The notes: generated by a model not told the origin, from the letters alone. A DNA stretch of 64,000 bases from GCA-003244245 sp049673305 (GCA_049673305.1 JBATXM010000150.1:10248-74247); one strand, 5' to 3'; counted from the first letter of the stretch, positions 33,399 through 43,370 are shown. Made by a program: numbers and translations.

Positions 33399-35281
33399 AG
33401 CGGCGCGCTACCCAGGTAACGGCCCAGCGCGGAGATCGGGAACACCAACCGGTAGAGGTGGTAGTTGAGGTAGAAGTCGCGCGGAAACCCGGTACCGGTG
33501 AACTGTGGTTCGTCCCACGACCCGTCCGGCCGTTGGGTGTCGCACAGCCACCGCACCCCGCGATTGACAGAGTCTGACCGCTCACCCGCCGCCAGCAGAG
33601 CCAACAGCGCCCAGGCGGTCTGCGAGGCCGTCGAGGAGCCCCGGCCGACCCAGGCCCGGTCCACATAGGAGCGCATGTCCTCGCCCCACCCGCCGTCGTC
33701 ATTCTGGTGGCGGGCAAGCCAGCGCACCGCTCGCCGTACGCACAGGGAACGAGCCGACACCCCGGCGGCGATCAGCGCGGGCACCACCGCGCCGATGCCA
33801 TAGACGTAGTTCGCGCCCCACCGTCCAAACCAGGACCCGTCGGTCTCCTGCCCGGCGAGCAGCCATTCCACGCCTCGCCGGCACGCGGCGCCCGCTGCGA
33901 GGCCCTCGGCGGCCAGCGTCTCGACGACGTGCGCCGTCACATCCGCCGACGGTGGGTCGATCACCGCGCCAAAATCACAGAACGGCAGTTTGGTGCACAG
34001 TATCTGCGTGTTATCAGCGTCGAAGGCGCCCCAGCCGCCGTCCCGGGACTGCATGCCGATCAGCCAGGCCACCCCGCGGTCAAGCGCGCCGCGATCCGCC
34101 ATCGGGACCCGCCGCAGCGCGAGCACCACCTCGGCGGTGTCGTCAATGTCGGGATAGATGTCGTTGTGGAACTCGAAGGCCCACCCGCCCGCAGCAAGCG
34201 ACGGTCTGCGCACCGCCCAGTCGCCGCGCACCCGGATCTCCTCACCGAGCAGCCAGCCGGTGGCCCGGGTCACTGCGGGGTCATCAGCCGGAACTCCCGC
34301 GTCGAGTAGGGCGGTCAGCGCCAGGGCGCTGTCCCAGACCGGGGACTGGCACGCCTCCAACCGCCGGACCCAACCATCCGGGGTGCGCTCGCGGATGGTG
34401 AAACCGTCCAGACCCGTGATCCCGGCCCGCATCGCCGGGTGATCGAGCGAGTAGCCGATCAGGTGCAGAGCGAGCAGGGAATACACCCACGGCGGCTGGA
34501 TGCCGCCCCACGAGCCGTCCGCTTCTTGCCGGGCCAGGATCCACTCAGCGGCGCGGCGCAACGCGGCCCGGCGCAGCGGGCGCACCGGATGCCGCGCATA
34601 GATGTGCAGCACCCGGTCGGTTCGCTGGAAGAACCCGGCCCAGGTCAGTAGCCGACTGCGCAGCGGTGCCGCGGTACCGCTGCGCACCTCGTCGACTCCG
34701 AACGGTAGCGGCCGTACCGGGCGCAGCGTGCTGACGATGGTCAACGGCACGATCGTCTGCCGGGCCCAGCACGCCCAGTCGTAGACGTTCAACGGGAACC
34801 AGGACGGCAGGAAGATCAACTCCGGCGGCAGGTTGGGCAGTTCATCCCAGGACCACAGTCCGAACAAGGCCAGCCAGATGCGGGTGAACACCCGGCTACG
34901 CTCCAGGCCCCCCTGTGCCCGGACGAATTCCGCCGCCGTCACCAGGTGCGGGGCGTCAGGCGGATCACCGGCGAGGCGCAACGCCACCCACGCTTCGATG
35001 GTGGTGGACAGATCCCCTGGGCCGTCATGGTAGTTCGCCCAGCTGCCGTCTTCCCGCTGCTGGGACCGGATCCACCGGGCGGCCTCCTCGGTCTGGCCGG
35101 TGCTGCGGATGCCGAGAAACTCGCGCAGCAGCAGATCCTCCGCGTCCATGGTCACATTGGTGGCCAGCTCTCCCTTCCACCACCCCGCCGCATGCTGGCG
35201 TTCGCGCAGGTGCTCAACCGCGGCGGCCAGCGCCTGCGCTACCGTGCGCGCCAAGGTGGCATCGATGTCAGCTTTGGTCAC
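33395..35281 (-). CDS. shc: Squalene-hopene cyclase
   Basis: 628 aa from GTG 35281 (GTGA overlap with hpnE). The catalytic acid motif DIDDTAE lies near residue 378. Many QW repeats are present (QxxDGSW/GGWGAF, such as QREDGSW, QSRDGGWGAF, QTDGSWFGRWG). The enzyme folds squalene into hopene/hopanol on the inner face of the membrane. Length is normal. Confidence 0.96.
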   Translation of the reverse strand: MTKADIDATLARTVAQALAAAVEHLRERQHAAGWWKGELATNVTMDAEDLLLREFLGIRSTGQTEEAARWIRSQQREDGSWANYHDGPGDLSTTIEAWVALRLAGDPPDAPHLVTAAEFVRAQGGLERSRVFTRIWLALFGLWSWDELPNLPPELIFLPSWFPLNVYDWACWARQTIVPLTIVSTLRPVRPLPFGVDEVRSGTAAPLRSRLLTWAGFFQRTDRVLHIYARHPVRPLRRAALRRAAEWILARQEADGSWGGIQPPWVYSLLALHLIGYSLDHPAMRAGITGLDGFTIRERTPDGWVRRLEACQSPVWDSALALTALLDAGVPADDPAVTRATGWLLGEEIRVRGDWAVRRPSLAAGGWAFEFHNDIYPDIDDTAEVVLALRRVPMADRGALDRGVAWLIGMQSRDGGWGAFDADNTQILCTKLPFCDFGAVIDPPSADVTAHVVETLAAEGLAAGAACRRGVEWLLAGQETDGSWFGRWGANYVYGIGAVVPALIAAGVSARSLCVRRAVRWLARHQNDDGGWGEDMRSYVDRAWVGRGSSTASQTAWALLALLAAGERSDSVNRGVRWLCDTQRPDGSWDEPQFTGTGFPRDFYLNYHLYRLVFPISALGRYLGSAPL

Positions 35282-36624
35282 AATGTCACCGCCGAGGGAA
35301 TGAGTGCCTGGCCGAGCAGGGCAGCGGCGGCCGCTGCTCCGCTGCGCACGGCGCCCTCCATTGTCGCCGGCCACCCGGTGGCGGTCCACGCGCCCGCCAG
35401 GAACAGCCCCCGGGCGGCAGTCACCGCCGGCGGGCGCAGCGCCGCAGTACCGGGGGCGGGTCGGAACGTCGCGTGCCGCTCCCTGGTGACGAAGAAATCG
35501 CGCACCTTCGCGTCCCGGATGGCCGGGAGCAGGGCGGCCAGCTCCGGCAGAAACTGTGCCCGCAACGTCGCTGCCGGTGAGTCGATCAGGTCATCCGCCG
35601 CAGACAGCGATATCACGAGGTACTGGCCCGCAGCGAGCCCGGACTGCGAGGTGCGGTCGAAGACCCACTGCACTGGTGTGTTCACCCCGGCGAAAAACGG
35701 CTCGTCGAACACCGGCCGGTCGAGCACCACGTGCACGTTGACGATGGGGACGCTGCCCAGCCGCTGCGACCAGCCTGGCGGCAACGCCACGCTGGTCGCC
35801 GGGAGCAGCTGTTCCGCTGGGACCGGCGGCACGGCCAGTACTACCCGGTCGACCGTCGTGCGATCACCGTCGGTGATGATCTGCCAGCCGCCACCGCGGG
35901 GCTCGATGCCCCGCACCGTGACGCCGGTGCGCACCTCGGCTCCTGCCAGGCGAAGGCAGGCCAGCGCCGGATCGCCGTGCAGCTCCCGCAGCGGCACCAA
36001 CGACCAGCCGATGTCGGCGGCTGCGGCGTCCGTGAGCAGGCCCTCCTGGAACACGGTGGCGGCCAGGCTGAGCGAAGCCGCATCGGCCCGCGCGTTCAGG
36101 GTGGCCACCCCGACCAGTTCCCACAGCGCGGCGATGGCCTGGTCACTCTGCCCGTGGCGGCGCAGCCACGTCCCGAAGTTCTGCTCGTCGGTTGCCGGCT
36201 GCGTCGGGTCGACCCGACGCAACGCGGCGGCGGCCACGGCGAAGCGTACCCGTTCGACTGCGCTCAGCGGCCGGTAACGCAGCAGCGACCTGGCCAGGTG
36301 CAGCGGAGCGGGCAGGTCACTGCGACGCAACCACGCCGGCCGGGCGGCACCAGGGGCGCGGACCGGAATGGCCAGCCGCGGCTGCAGCATGACCTGCTCG
36401 GCCACCCCGAGCCGCCGCAGCAATGACCGGTAGGACGTGCAGCAGCGCAGGAACACGTGCTGACCGTTGTCAACCCGGAGCTCGCTGCGGCGAAACGAGT
36501 GGGTCAGGCCACCCAGCTGCGGCCGGGCCTCGAACACGGTGACCTGGCAGCCCGCGTCGGCACAGCGCAGCGCCGCAGTGATACCCGCCAGGCCACCGCC
36601 GATCACCGCGACCCGCCTGATCAT
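35278..36624 (-). CDS. hpnE: Hydroxysqualene dehydroxylase HpnE (FAD)
   Basis: 448 aa from ATG 36624, overlapping hpnD by ATGA. N-terminal dinucleotide site VAVIGGGLAGITAALRCADAGCQVTVFEA, then GGLTHSFRR. The C-terminal FAD motif is GLFLAGAWTATGWPATMEGAVRSG. It turns hydroxysqualene into squalene. Amine-oxidase-fold phytoene desaturase relatives are possible, but the neighbours settle the call. Confidence 0.94.
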   Translation of the reverse strand: MIRRVAVIGGGLAGITAALRCADAGCQVTVFEARPQLGGLTHSFRRSELRVDNGQHVFLRCCTSYRSLLRRLGVAEQVMLQPRLAIPVRAPGAARPAWLRRSDLPAPLHLARSLLRYRPLSAVERVRFAVAAAALRRVDPTQPATDEQNFGTWLRRHGQSDQAIAALWELVGVATLNARADAASLSLAATVFQEGLLTDAAAADIGWSLVPLRELHGDPALACLRLAGAEVRTGVTVRGIEPRGGGWQIITDGDRTTVDRVVLAVPPVPAEQLLPATSVALPPGWSQRLGSVPIVNVHVVLDRPVFDEPFFAGVNTPVQWVFDRTSQSGLAAGQYLVISLSAADDLIDSPAATLRAQFLPELAALLPAIRDAKVRDFFVTRERHATFRPAPGTAALRPPAVTAARGLFLAGAWTATGWPATMEGAVRSGAAAAAALLGQALIPSAVTL

Positions 36625-37520
36625 GCCGACCACCCCGACAGTGCCCTGGCCGCTACCTCCGTCTTCTGCCAACCGGGCAGGGACAGCCGCCGGTCGAACA
36701 CCTGGCTGGGCTGCTCAGCGATGCGGTCCAGCAACCGCAGGTAGATCCCGGACATCGCGGTGCAACACGCCGCGCTGCGCCGGTCGAGCAACGGGATCAG
36801 CCGCTGCCCGTGCTCGTACCAGCGACGTGCGCGCTCGGCACTGTCCCGGATCAGTGCGGTGAGCCGGCCACCGGTATCGACCAAGACATCGCGTTCGTCC
36901 AAGGCCAGCTGCACGCCGAACCGATCCATATCGCTGCGTGGCAGGTAGACGCGGCCATTGCCGAGATCCTCTCGGATGTCGCGCAGGATGTTGGTCTGCT
37001 GCATCGCGATGCCCAGCGCGTCGGCGTACTCAGGGGCACGCGGGTCAGGCCGGCTGCCGAACACCGCCAGGCACAGCCGCCCGACCGCGCCGGCCACACA
37101 CCGGCAGTACCCGACCAGCTCGTCGAAGTCCGCGTACTGCCGCCCCAGCACGTCCATCTCCACGCCGTCGAGCAGCTCATCGAACGCATCCAGGGGCAGC
37201 GGCAACCACCGCGCCACCTCCGCGACCGCGATGAGCACCGGGTCACTGCCTGGATGGTCCAGGTCGGCGACCGAGCGACGCACCTGCCCCAGCGCGGCGA
37301 GCTTGCCGACCTGGGGCAGATCGCCGTCGCCGATGTCGTCGATCCGCCGGGCCAGCGCGTACACCGCGCACAGCGCGGCCCGCTTGTCCGGCCGCAGCAG
37401 CCGGATGCCGTAATAAAAGTTGCGCGCCTGCGTCCTGGTGATCGACTCGCACAGGTCGAAGGCCTCTTCGACGCTGCCGGTGCCGCGGATACGGCTGAGT
37501 CTGATAGTTCGCTCACTCAC
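36621..37520 (-). CDS. hpnD: Presqualene diphosphate synthase HpnD
   Basis: 299 aa trans-prenyl condensing enzyme. First Asp-rich motif ARRIDDIGDGD, second ILRDIREDLGNGRVYLP, with QARNFYYGIRLL near the N-terminus. It condenses two FPP. It is overlapped by the end of hpnC by 8 nt, so it is coupled. Confidence 0.95.
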   Translation of the reverse strand: MSERTIRLSRIRGTGSVEEAFDLCESITRTQARNFYYGIRLLRPDKRAALCAVYALARRIDDIGDGDLPQVGKLAALGQVRRSVADLDHPGSDPVLIAVAEVARWLPLPLDAFDELLDGVEMDVLGRQYADFDELVGYCRCVAGAVGRLCLAVFGSRPDPRAPEYADALGIAMQQTNILRDIREDLGNGRVYLPRSDMDRFGVQLALDERDVLVDTGGRLTALIRDSAERARRWYEHGQRLIPLLDRRSAACCTAMSGIYLRLLDRIAEQPSQVFDRRLSLPGWQKTEVAARALSGWSA

Positions 37521-38469
37521 GGGACTCGACCTCCTCGCGACACCAAACCGACACCGACGCCGACGCGAGTAGGCGCGTCATGTGCCACAGCACATCGCGG
37601 CGGCGAGGCAGCGGCGGCCCAGCTAGCACATCTCCGTCCACCCGGCGTAGTGCGGCCAGCGCGGCTCGCCCGCCGGCCAGGTACCCGGCCACAGCCAGTC
37701 GGGCCCACCCGCCGAGCAGCCGAACCAACGGCGCGCCGGAGTCGAGCAGCTCCGCCGCCCGCTTGGTCTGGAAGGCCATCAACTGGCGCAGCGCCAACGA
37801 GGTGACTGGGCCGTCGAGCTCCGTCTCGGCCACTCCGAAGGCGGCGAGATCCTGCTGGGGGAGGTACACCCGACCGGCCCGGCGGTCCTCGGCGACGTCT
37901 TGCCAGTGCTCGATCAGCTGCAGAGCGGCGCAGACCCGGTCGGACAACTCGATCGCGGCCGGGGAACGCACCCCGAACACGGCGAGCACAATCTCCCCGA
38001 CCGGCTCCGCTGACAGTGTGCAATATCGCCGCAGCTCAGCGTAGGTCTGATACCGGTGGACCCGCTGGTCAACCAGGTTGGCGCGGACCAGACGCTCGAA
38101 CGGCTCGCGGCCCAGCGCGCGGACCCGCACCACCGGCACCAACCGCCGCAGCACCGGATGGTTGGGCCGACCGTCCTCCCAGACCGCGGCCAAGTCCCGG
38201 CCGAACTCCTCAAGCAGCGGGGTCCGGTCCTCCTGGGCCGGACCACCGGCTGAGTCGCCATAACCAATTGAAACCGCCTCACCATCCCCGAGGTCATCGA
38301 TGACCCGGGCGACGTCATACACCGCGACCAGATCGGCCCGCAGCGCTTCGGGCAGCAGCCGGAGCGCGACCGGGAAATTTTCTGCGTACCGCTTGCGCAC
38401 TAGTGCGTAGTCAGGAGATCCCGCACAACCGTCCGAGACCGTTACCATGGAGCTATCTTCAGGCGTCAA
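37513..38469 (-). CDS. hpnC: Hydroxysqualene synthase HpnC
   Basis: 318 aa, same fold as HpnD: ENFPVALRLLPEALRADLVAVYDVARVIDDLGDG and HWQDVAEDRRAGRVYLP. It hydrolyses presqualene diphosphate to hydroxysqualene. ATG 38448 is an alternative start 7 codons inside. It is the first gene of the minus-strand operon, with a 112-bp divergent promoter region shared with the PucR-type gene. Confidence 0.93.
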   Translation of the reverse strand: MTPEDSSMVTVSDGCAGSPDYALVRKRYAENFPVALRLLPEALRADLVAVYDVARVIDDLGDGEAVSIGYGDSAGGPAQEDRTPLLEEFGRDLAAVWEDGRPNHPVLRRLVPVVRVRALGREPFERLVRANLVDQRVHRYQTYAELRRYCTLSAEPVGEIVLAVFGVRSPAAIELSDRVCAALQLIEHWQDVAEDRRAGRVYLPQQDLAAFGVAETELDGPVTSLALRQLMAFQTKRAAELLDSGAPLVRLLGGWARLAVAGYLAGGRAALAALRRVDGDVLAGPPLPRRRDVLWHMTRLLASASVSVWCREEVESRE

Positions 38470-38581
38470 CGGGGGGATGTCTGCGTCCGACGGATCAGTT
38501 CTCAGCCGCTGGAGTTGTCACATGTGAGTGAAATTGCACGGCACCTGAACTCTGAGCAACAGACGAGGGGGCTGACGGGCC

Positions 38582-39823
38582 GTGCCCGCAGAGGACGACC
38601 GACTACGGCTCCACGAACTGATCCCCGCGATCCTCGCCCAGCTGCCGCTCATCCTAACCGAGGTCGGTGAGCTGCTCGCCGAGCAGCATCCGGATTACCC
38701 GGTATTCCTCGCTGGGGAGCTCGATGGCGTCGTCGCGGCAGCCGAGGGCTTTGTCTCCTGGCTGGTGGGCCTAGCCGAGCGAGATCCGTTGATGAGGGCG
38801 CCCGAGCTGATGTCCGGAGTCGAGCAGGCCCTGTTCGAGGAGATCGGGCGGACGCACTGGCAACAGCAGCGGGACGTGACCAGTCTGCTGGCCGCCTACC
38901 GGACCGGCGCGGCAGTGGCCTGGCGTCACGTGGCCGACACGGCCCTGCGTTTCGGCGTTTCGGCTGAGTCGTTCGCCGCGCTGGCCGCAGCCCTGTTCGC
39001 CGCTGTGGACCAGCTGTCATCGGCGTCGTTGCGGGGTTACCTCCGGGCGCAGGCGAGCGCGGGGTGCGCTCGCGAGCGGTTGCGCGAGGAACTGGCCGAA
39101 CTGCTGCTGTCGGACCGCTCCAACACGGTGGTCATCCGGGCTGCGGCGGTCCAGGCCGGGTGGTCTCTGCCCCGGCAGGCCGCGGTCGTCCTCATCGCCC
39201 CAAACAACAAACCGAACAACGAGCGGGACAACGAGGTCGGACGGGTGCTGCACGATCACCTGGAGGATTCCTGGTTGTGGCTGCGACGACCGCAGATGCT
39301 GGTGGTGATCGTGCCGGACCCGTCCGGCCCCGGACGACGCAAGCGGCTCGCGACCGCATTGCGCGGAGCCGCAGCCGTCGTCGGTACCACCGTCCCCCTC
39401 GACCGGCTGCCGGCCAGCGTGGGCCTCGCCGAGCTCGCCGTCCGGCTCCAGCAGGCACACGTCCTGTCCGATGACCCGCTGTTCGTCGACGAGCACCTCG
39501 CCGCGATGGTGGTGCATGGAGATCACCGTCTGCTGGCCGCATTGCGCCAGCAGTATCTGGCCCCACTCGCCCAGCTCCCAGGGTGCACCCGCGACCGGCT
39601 GTCCGAGACGTTGCGGTCCTGGCTGATGCACATGGGTCACCGCAAGGCGGTGGCTGAGGAGCTGCACGTGCACCCGCAGACGGTGCGGTACCGGCTGGGT
39701 CGCCTCCGGGAGCTGTTCGGGTCCGCGCTGGACGAGCCCGCCACCCGCGCCGCGCTCCTGCTGGCGCTCGCCTGGGGTCCGGCCGTCAGCGACGAAACGG
39801 TCAGTGAAGAAGCGCTTGGTTGA
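38582..39823 (+). CDS. PucR/CdaR-type transcription regulator
   Basis: 413 aa, GTG start. The C-terminal helix-turn-helix LRSWLMHMGHRKAVAEELHVHPQTVRYRLGRLRELFG is the PucR HTH_30 type. The N-terminal half is helical (sensor domain, unknown ligand) with a GGDEF-like central CdaR region. It is divergent from hpnC and convergent with hpnO, overlapping its end by 23 bp. It is therefore the obvious candidate to control hopanoid synthesis; this is inference. Confidence 0.85.
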   Translation: MPAEDDRLRLHELIPAILAQLPLILTEVGELLAEQHPDYPVFLAGELDGVVAAAEGFVSWLVGLAERDPLMRAPELMSGVEQALFEEIGRTHWQQQRDVTSLLAAYRTGAAVAWRHVADTALRFGVSAESFAALAAALFAAVDQLSSASLRGYLRAQASAGCARERLREELAELLLSDRSNTVVIRAAAVQAGWSLPRQAAVVLIAPNNKPNNERDNEVGRVLHDHLEDSWLWLRRPQMLVVIVPDPSGPGRRKRLATALRGAAAVVGTTVPLDRLPASVGLAELAVRLQQAHVLSDDPLFVDEHLAAMVVHGDHRLLAALRQQYLAPLAQLPGCTRDRLSETLRSWLMHMGHRKAVAEELHVHPQTVRYRLGRLRELFGSALDEPATRAALLLALAWGPAVSDETVSEEALG

Positions 39824-41174
39824 TGAGTGTGCGACCGAACTCCCACGTCAGCCCACCCCTCCGGTGCGCGTCATCCATCACGTCGGTGAATGCGGTGAGG
39901 AACCACGCGACGTCGGACTCGCCCACCGTCAGTGGCGGCAGCAGCTTGATGACCTCTAGGCGATCGGCGGCGACCTGGGTGAGGACACGGTGGCGTGCGA
40001 ACAGGGCCATAACCACCATCTGGGCGAACAGTCCTTGCCGGGCTTTCTGCACCATGGCCCAGTGCGGTTGCAGCCGCCACGAACGTGGCTTGCCGAACTC
40101 CAGCCCGATCATCAGCCCACGACCGCGCACCTCAGCGAGTAGGTCATAGCGTTCGGTCATCGCGGCAAGTGCGTCCCGCAGCAACCGTCCGGTCCGCTCG
40201 GCGTTCTCGACCAGCGCCTCATCCTCGATCACCGCCAGGGTGGCCAGTCCGGCGGCCATGGCCGCCGCGTTCGCGCCGAAAGTCGAATCATGAACTAACA
40301 GTCGATCCATCGACGAATAGACCTTCGCGAAGATCCACTCTTTGGTGAGGGTGGCCCCGACGGGGATGAATCCACCGGAAAGTGCCTTCGCGATCGTGAC
40401 GATGTCCGGGTCGAGACCCTCGTGCTGGTAGCCGAAGAACCGACCGGTCCGACCGATCCCGGTCTGCACCTCATCACAAATCAACAGCGCGCCGCGTTCG
40501 CGTAACAGGTGCTGCGCGGCGATCAGAAAACCCTCCGGGGGAACGTGTACACCTTTGCCCTGGATCGGCTCGACCACCAGTGCCGCGACATCATCCTGAC
40601 CCAGCTCACGCTCCAGTGCGTCGAGATCCCCGAAGGGAATGGCCGTATCAGGCAGCAGCGGGCCGAACCCGCAGCGGAACTCTCCCGCACCGTTGACCGA
40701 CAGCGAACCAGCGGTGAGCCCATGGAAAGCATGATCGCAATAAATGATCCGTGGCCGACCGGTGGCGCAGCGGGCAAATTTCAAGGCCGCCTCCACCGCC
40801 TCGGTGCCGCTGTTGCAAAAAAACACCCGATCCAGCCCCGGCGCATAGGCGAGTAACCGCTCGGCGAGCAGTCCAGGCAACAGCGCACAGTCGAACTGCA
40901 CAAGGTCAGCCAGCCCAGCATCGAGGATATCCCGCAGCGCCTGGCGCACCACCGGATGGTTACGCCCGATCCCGGCCACCCCGAAACCGGCAAGCAAATC
41001 CAGATACCGATTTCCGTTCTGATCATACAGGTAGGCGCCCTCGGCCCGCTCATACATCTTGTTGAAACCAATCGCGTGCAGCACCCTCGGCAACTGAGGG
41101 TTGAGATACCGGGCATGCAACTCGTAACCCGACCCGCGCCGGGCCGCCAGGAGGCGGGTCAGATCGAATCCCAT
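39801..41174 (-). CDS. hpnO: Hopanoid class III aminotransferase HpnO
   Basis: 457 aa from ATG 41174 behind GAGGAGGGTGCAGAT; the frame stays open to 41345. It starts MGFDLTRLLAARRGSGYELHARYLNPQLP, typical of HpnO. PLP lysine lies in TIAKALSGGFIPVGA. It makes aminobacteriohopanetriol. It is transcribed separately from the hpnC-H operon. Confidence 0.9.
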   Translation of the reverse strand: MGFDLTRLLAARRGSGYELHARYLNPQLPRVLHAIGFNKMYERAEGAYLYDQNGNRYLDLLAGFGVAGIGRNHPVVRQALRDILDAGLADLVQFDCALLPGLLAERLLAYAPGLDRVFFCNSGTEAVEAALKFARCATGRPRIIYCDHAFHGLTAGSLSVNGAGEFRCGFGPLLPDTAIPFGDLDALERELGQDDVAALVVEPIQGKGVHVPPEGFLIAAQHLLRERGALLICDEVQTGIGRTGRFFGYQHEGLDPDIVTIAKALSGGFIPVGATLTKEWIFAKVYSSMDRLLVHDSTFGANAAAMAAGLATLAVIEDEALVENAERTGRLLRDALAAMTERYDLLAEVRGRGLMIGLEFGKPRSWRLQPHWAMVQKARQGLFAQMVVMALFARHRVLTQVAADRLEVIKLLPPLTVGESDVAWFLTAFTDVMDDAHRRGGLTWEFGRTLINQALLH

Positions 41175-41463
41175 ATCTGCACCCTCCTCGCCGCCCGCAA
41201 CCAGGTCGAACCGGCGCGCGGCATGCACCCGGCCTTCCCAATCTACAAAATCCTCGACATCGGCGCGTGCCACACCACGGACCGATGTCACTGTCGGTGA
41301 GGCCTGGGAAAGGACTGTTGCGCTGCGGGATCCTCCCACCTGCACCGCAGGGTCTCATGGATGCTCCCTCCCGCCATGGGAAGAGCATCTTACTTCAGAT
41401 GCCGGACGCTCTGAGTTCGCCGAGTTCCACAGCAGGGCTACTGTGTCCGGCGCGGTCGCGTTG

Positions 41464-41697
41464 TCACTCAGTGTGGCGGGCGCGGTCGGCTAGCGGGACG
41501 AACTGGCGTTCGGGGTCGTTCAGTAGGCCGTGGATCGCCGTGACCACCGGGCAGGGCCACGACGATGCACAAATCGGGCAGTCGCCGCTGGGCTGTATCT
41601 GGTTGCGCGTGGCGTCCAGGTCCTGGTCGGTCCACGGGTAGCCGATGCCCGCCACGTACTCCGCCTCGTCGAGGTGACGGTAGAGATCTGTTTGCAA
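41464..41697 (-). CDS. Small Cys-motif hypothetical protein, possibly 5' truncated by an in-frame stop
   Basis: 77 aa with YPWTDQDLDATRNQIQPSGDCPICASSWPCPVVTAIHGLL. CPxCxxxxPCP looks like a small zinc site. It opens only with TTG 41697. In the same frame, ATG 41757 starts MTEGTQLDTIPPAVADA and then stops at TAG 41704-41706, 6 nt before this TTG. The two may once have been one gene of about 97 codons. It is divergent from the XRE gene, with which such small proteins often occur. Family unknown. Confidence 0.45.
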   Translation of the reverse strand: MQTDLYRHLDEAEYVAGIGYPWTDQDLDATRNQIQPSGDCPICASSWPCPVVTAIHGLLNDPERQFVPLADRARHTE

Positions 41698-41910
41698 CAG
41701 GTGCTAGGCGTCGGCGACCGCTGGGGGGATCGTGTCCAACTGGGTACCTTCCGTCATCGGCGAGGCTCGTTGCCCCGCCGATGAGGAGCTAACCCGTTGT
41801 GCTGAGGGCACGAAAATATTGCGTCAGGGGCACGCAAGGTGGCTGTCCGGCGACAAGTTGAGTGGCGCGTTGGGCCATGTGGGTCTACGCTCTCGCGGCG
41901 GGAGGTCACG

Positions 41911-42171
41911 ATGCGCGAACAGGAACCGACGGTACGCAGCCGTGAGCTTGGTGACGGGCTGCGCGAAGTGATGCGCCAGGCGGGGCTCCACGGTCAGCAG
42001 ACCGCGCACCTGCTGGCCTTGTCACCGAGCTGGGTGTCCCGGCTGCTGTCCGGCAAGCGGGGCTGCACCGAGCTGGACGTCGCGGCGTTCCTCTCCAAGG
42101 ACCACCAGGGCTCCGCACTAGCCGTCTCCGGGCCCGCCTGGCACGCCCTCCTGTGCACCGTCACCCGCTAG
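41911..42171 (+). CDS. XRE-family DNA-binding protein, short
   Basis: 86 aa from ATG 41911, right behind GGAGGTCACG. HTH: LREVMRQAGLHGQQTAHLLALSPSWVSRLLSGKRGCTELDVAAFL. Related actinobacterial regulators go on for about 200 more residues (DUF5753). Here the protein stops soon after the HTH, so it is either a short form or a truncation. It ends 4 bp inside the convergent phosphatase gene. Confidence 0.75.
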   Translation: MREQEPTVRSRELGDGLREVMRQAGLHGQQTAHLLALSPSWVSRLLSGKRGCTELDVAAFLSKDHQGSALAVSGPAWHALLCTVTR

Positions 42172-43370
42172 TCCGGGCGGTATACCAGCAGGGGCACTAG
42201 CTGCTCCTCGGCGGTCAGGGAACCGTGGTGGCCGATCAGGGTGCTCATCGTGGGCGTCACGCGGGACTGCACGATGGCGAAGTCGGTGCGGGCGGCGACG
42301 ATGAGGTCACCGATGCGGTCCCGGATGGGGGGCTCGACCACGGGGCCGAACCACCCCGCCGCGATGGCCTCATCGCGGGTGCGGATCCACGCCCGGTCGC
42401 CGAGCAGCTCGCACCAGGCCGCGCGCACGTCGTCGGTGGCGCCCGGCTCGGTGTAGACGTACCGGGCCCGCGGATCCCCACCCAGCAGGCGCACCCCGGC
42501 TTGCAGCGCCGGTTCGGTGTCGAAGTCGAGCCGGGCTTCCTCGGGCACGGTCACCATGCCGTGGTCCGCGATCACCACAAGCTGCGCTCCGGGCGGCAGG
42601 CCTTCGGCGATCGCGGCCGCCAGCCGGTCTACGTGGGCGAGCTGCAGCCGCCATGGCAGGGACCCGACGCCGTAGACGTGGCCGAGCCGGTCAAGGTCGC
42701 CGTGGTAGGCGTAGCACAAGGTCCGCTCGCTGCCGGACACCGCTGCCAGCGCGCGGGCAGCCAGATCCCCCAACGCGTGCACGCCGTGGAAATCGGCGCC
42801 ACGCAGCGCCACGCGGTTCAAACCCGAGCCATGATGCTCATGCGGAACCGCCAGAGTGACCCGAACTCCGGATGCCACGGCGCGCTGAAGCGCGGTGGGT
42901 CGCGGCTGGATGTCCTCGGGCACGAATCGCTTACGGAGATCGACTCGGCGGCCGCCACAGTGCGTGTTCCAGCCCAGCGTGTTGATCAGATCACCGTCGG
43001 GGGTGACGAAGGTGTAGCCAACGATTCCGTGCTGGCCCACCGGCATCCCCGTCCCGATGCTGGTCACGCTGGCCGCCGTCGTCGCGGGAAACCCGGCCGT
43101 GATCGGTTCGCCGCCCTGTGCCGATGCGGTCGGAGCCGATGCGGCGAGGGCCAATGAGGTGAGGAACGGGGCGTCCTGGGGATGTTCCCGCAGTGAGAGC
43201 CACCCGAGGCCGTCCACGAGTAGCAGGCAGACTCCCCGTGCCGGGTTCAGCCCCAACCGGTCAGCGAACCCAGCAACCCCGAGCGCAGCCAGCAGCGCGG
43301 GCACCACGTCGGCGAGCGACCCGCGCACGTCACCGGGTACCAACGGAGTGTCCATCGTCATCGACCTCAC
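42168..43370 (-). CDS. Alkaline phosphatase-fold (nucleotide pyrophosphatase-like) enzyme
   Basis: 400 aa from GTG 43370, overlapping mshC's stop. Metal and nucleophile motifs: LLLVDGLGWLSL, FPATTAASVTSIGTGMPVGQHGIVGYTF (Thr nucleophile), HGDLDRLGH, and VIADHGMV. The family hydrolyses phosphodiesters or phosphonates; the substrate is not clear. It is co-transcribed downstream of mshC, as in several actinobacteria. Confidence 0.88.
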   Translation of the reverse strand: MRSMTMDTPLVPGDVRGSLADVVPALLAALGVAGFADRLGLNPARGVCLLLVDGLGWLSLREHPQDAPFLTSLALAASAPTASAQGGEPITAGFPATTAASVTSIGTGMPVGQHGIVGYTFVTPDGDLINTLGWNTHCGGRRVDLRKRFVPEDIQPRPTALQRAVASGVRVTLAVPHEHHGSGLNRVALRGADFHGVHALGDLAARALAAVSGSERTLCYAYHGDLDRLGHVYGVGSLPWRLQLAHVDRLAAAIAEGLPPGAQLVVIADHGMVTVPEEARLDFDTEPALQAGVRLLGGDPRARYVYTEPGATDDVRAAWCELLGDRAWIRTRDEAIAAGWFGPVVEPPIRDRIGDLIVAARTDFAIVQSRVTPTMSTLIGHHGSLTAEEQLVPLLVYRPD

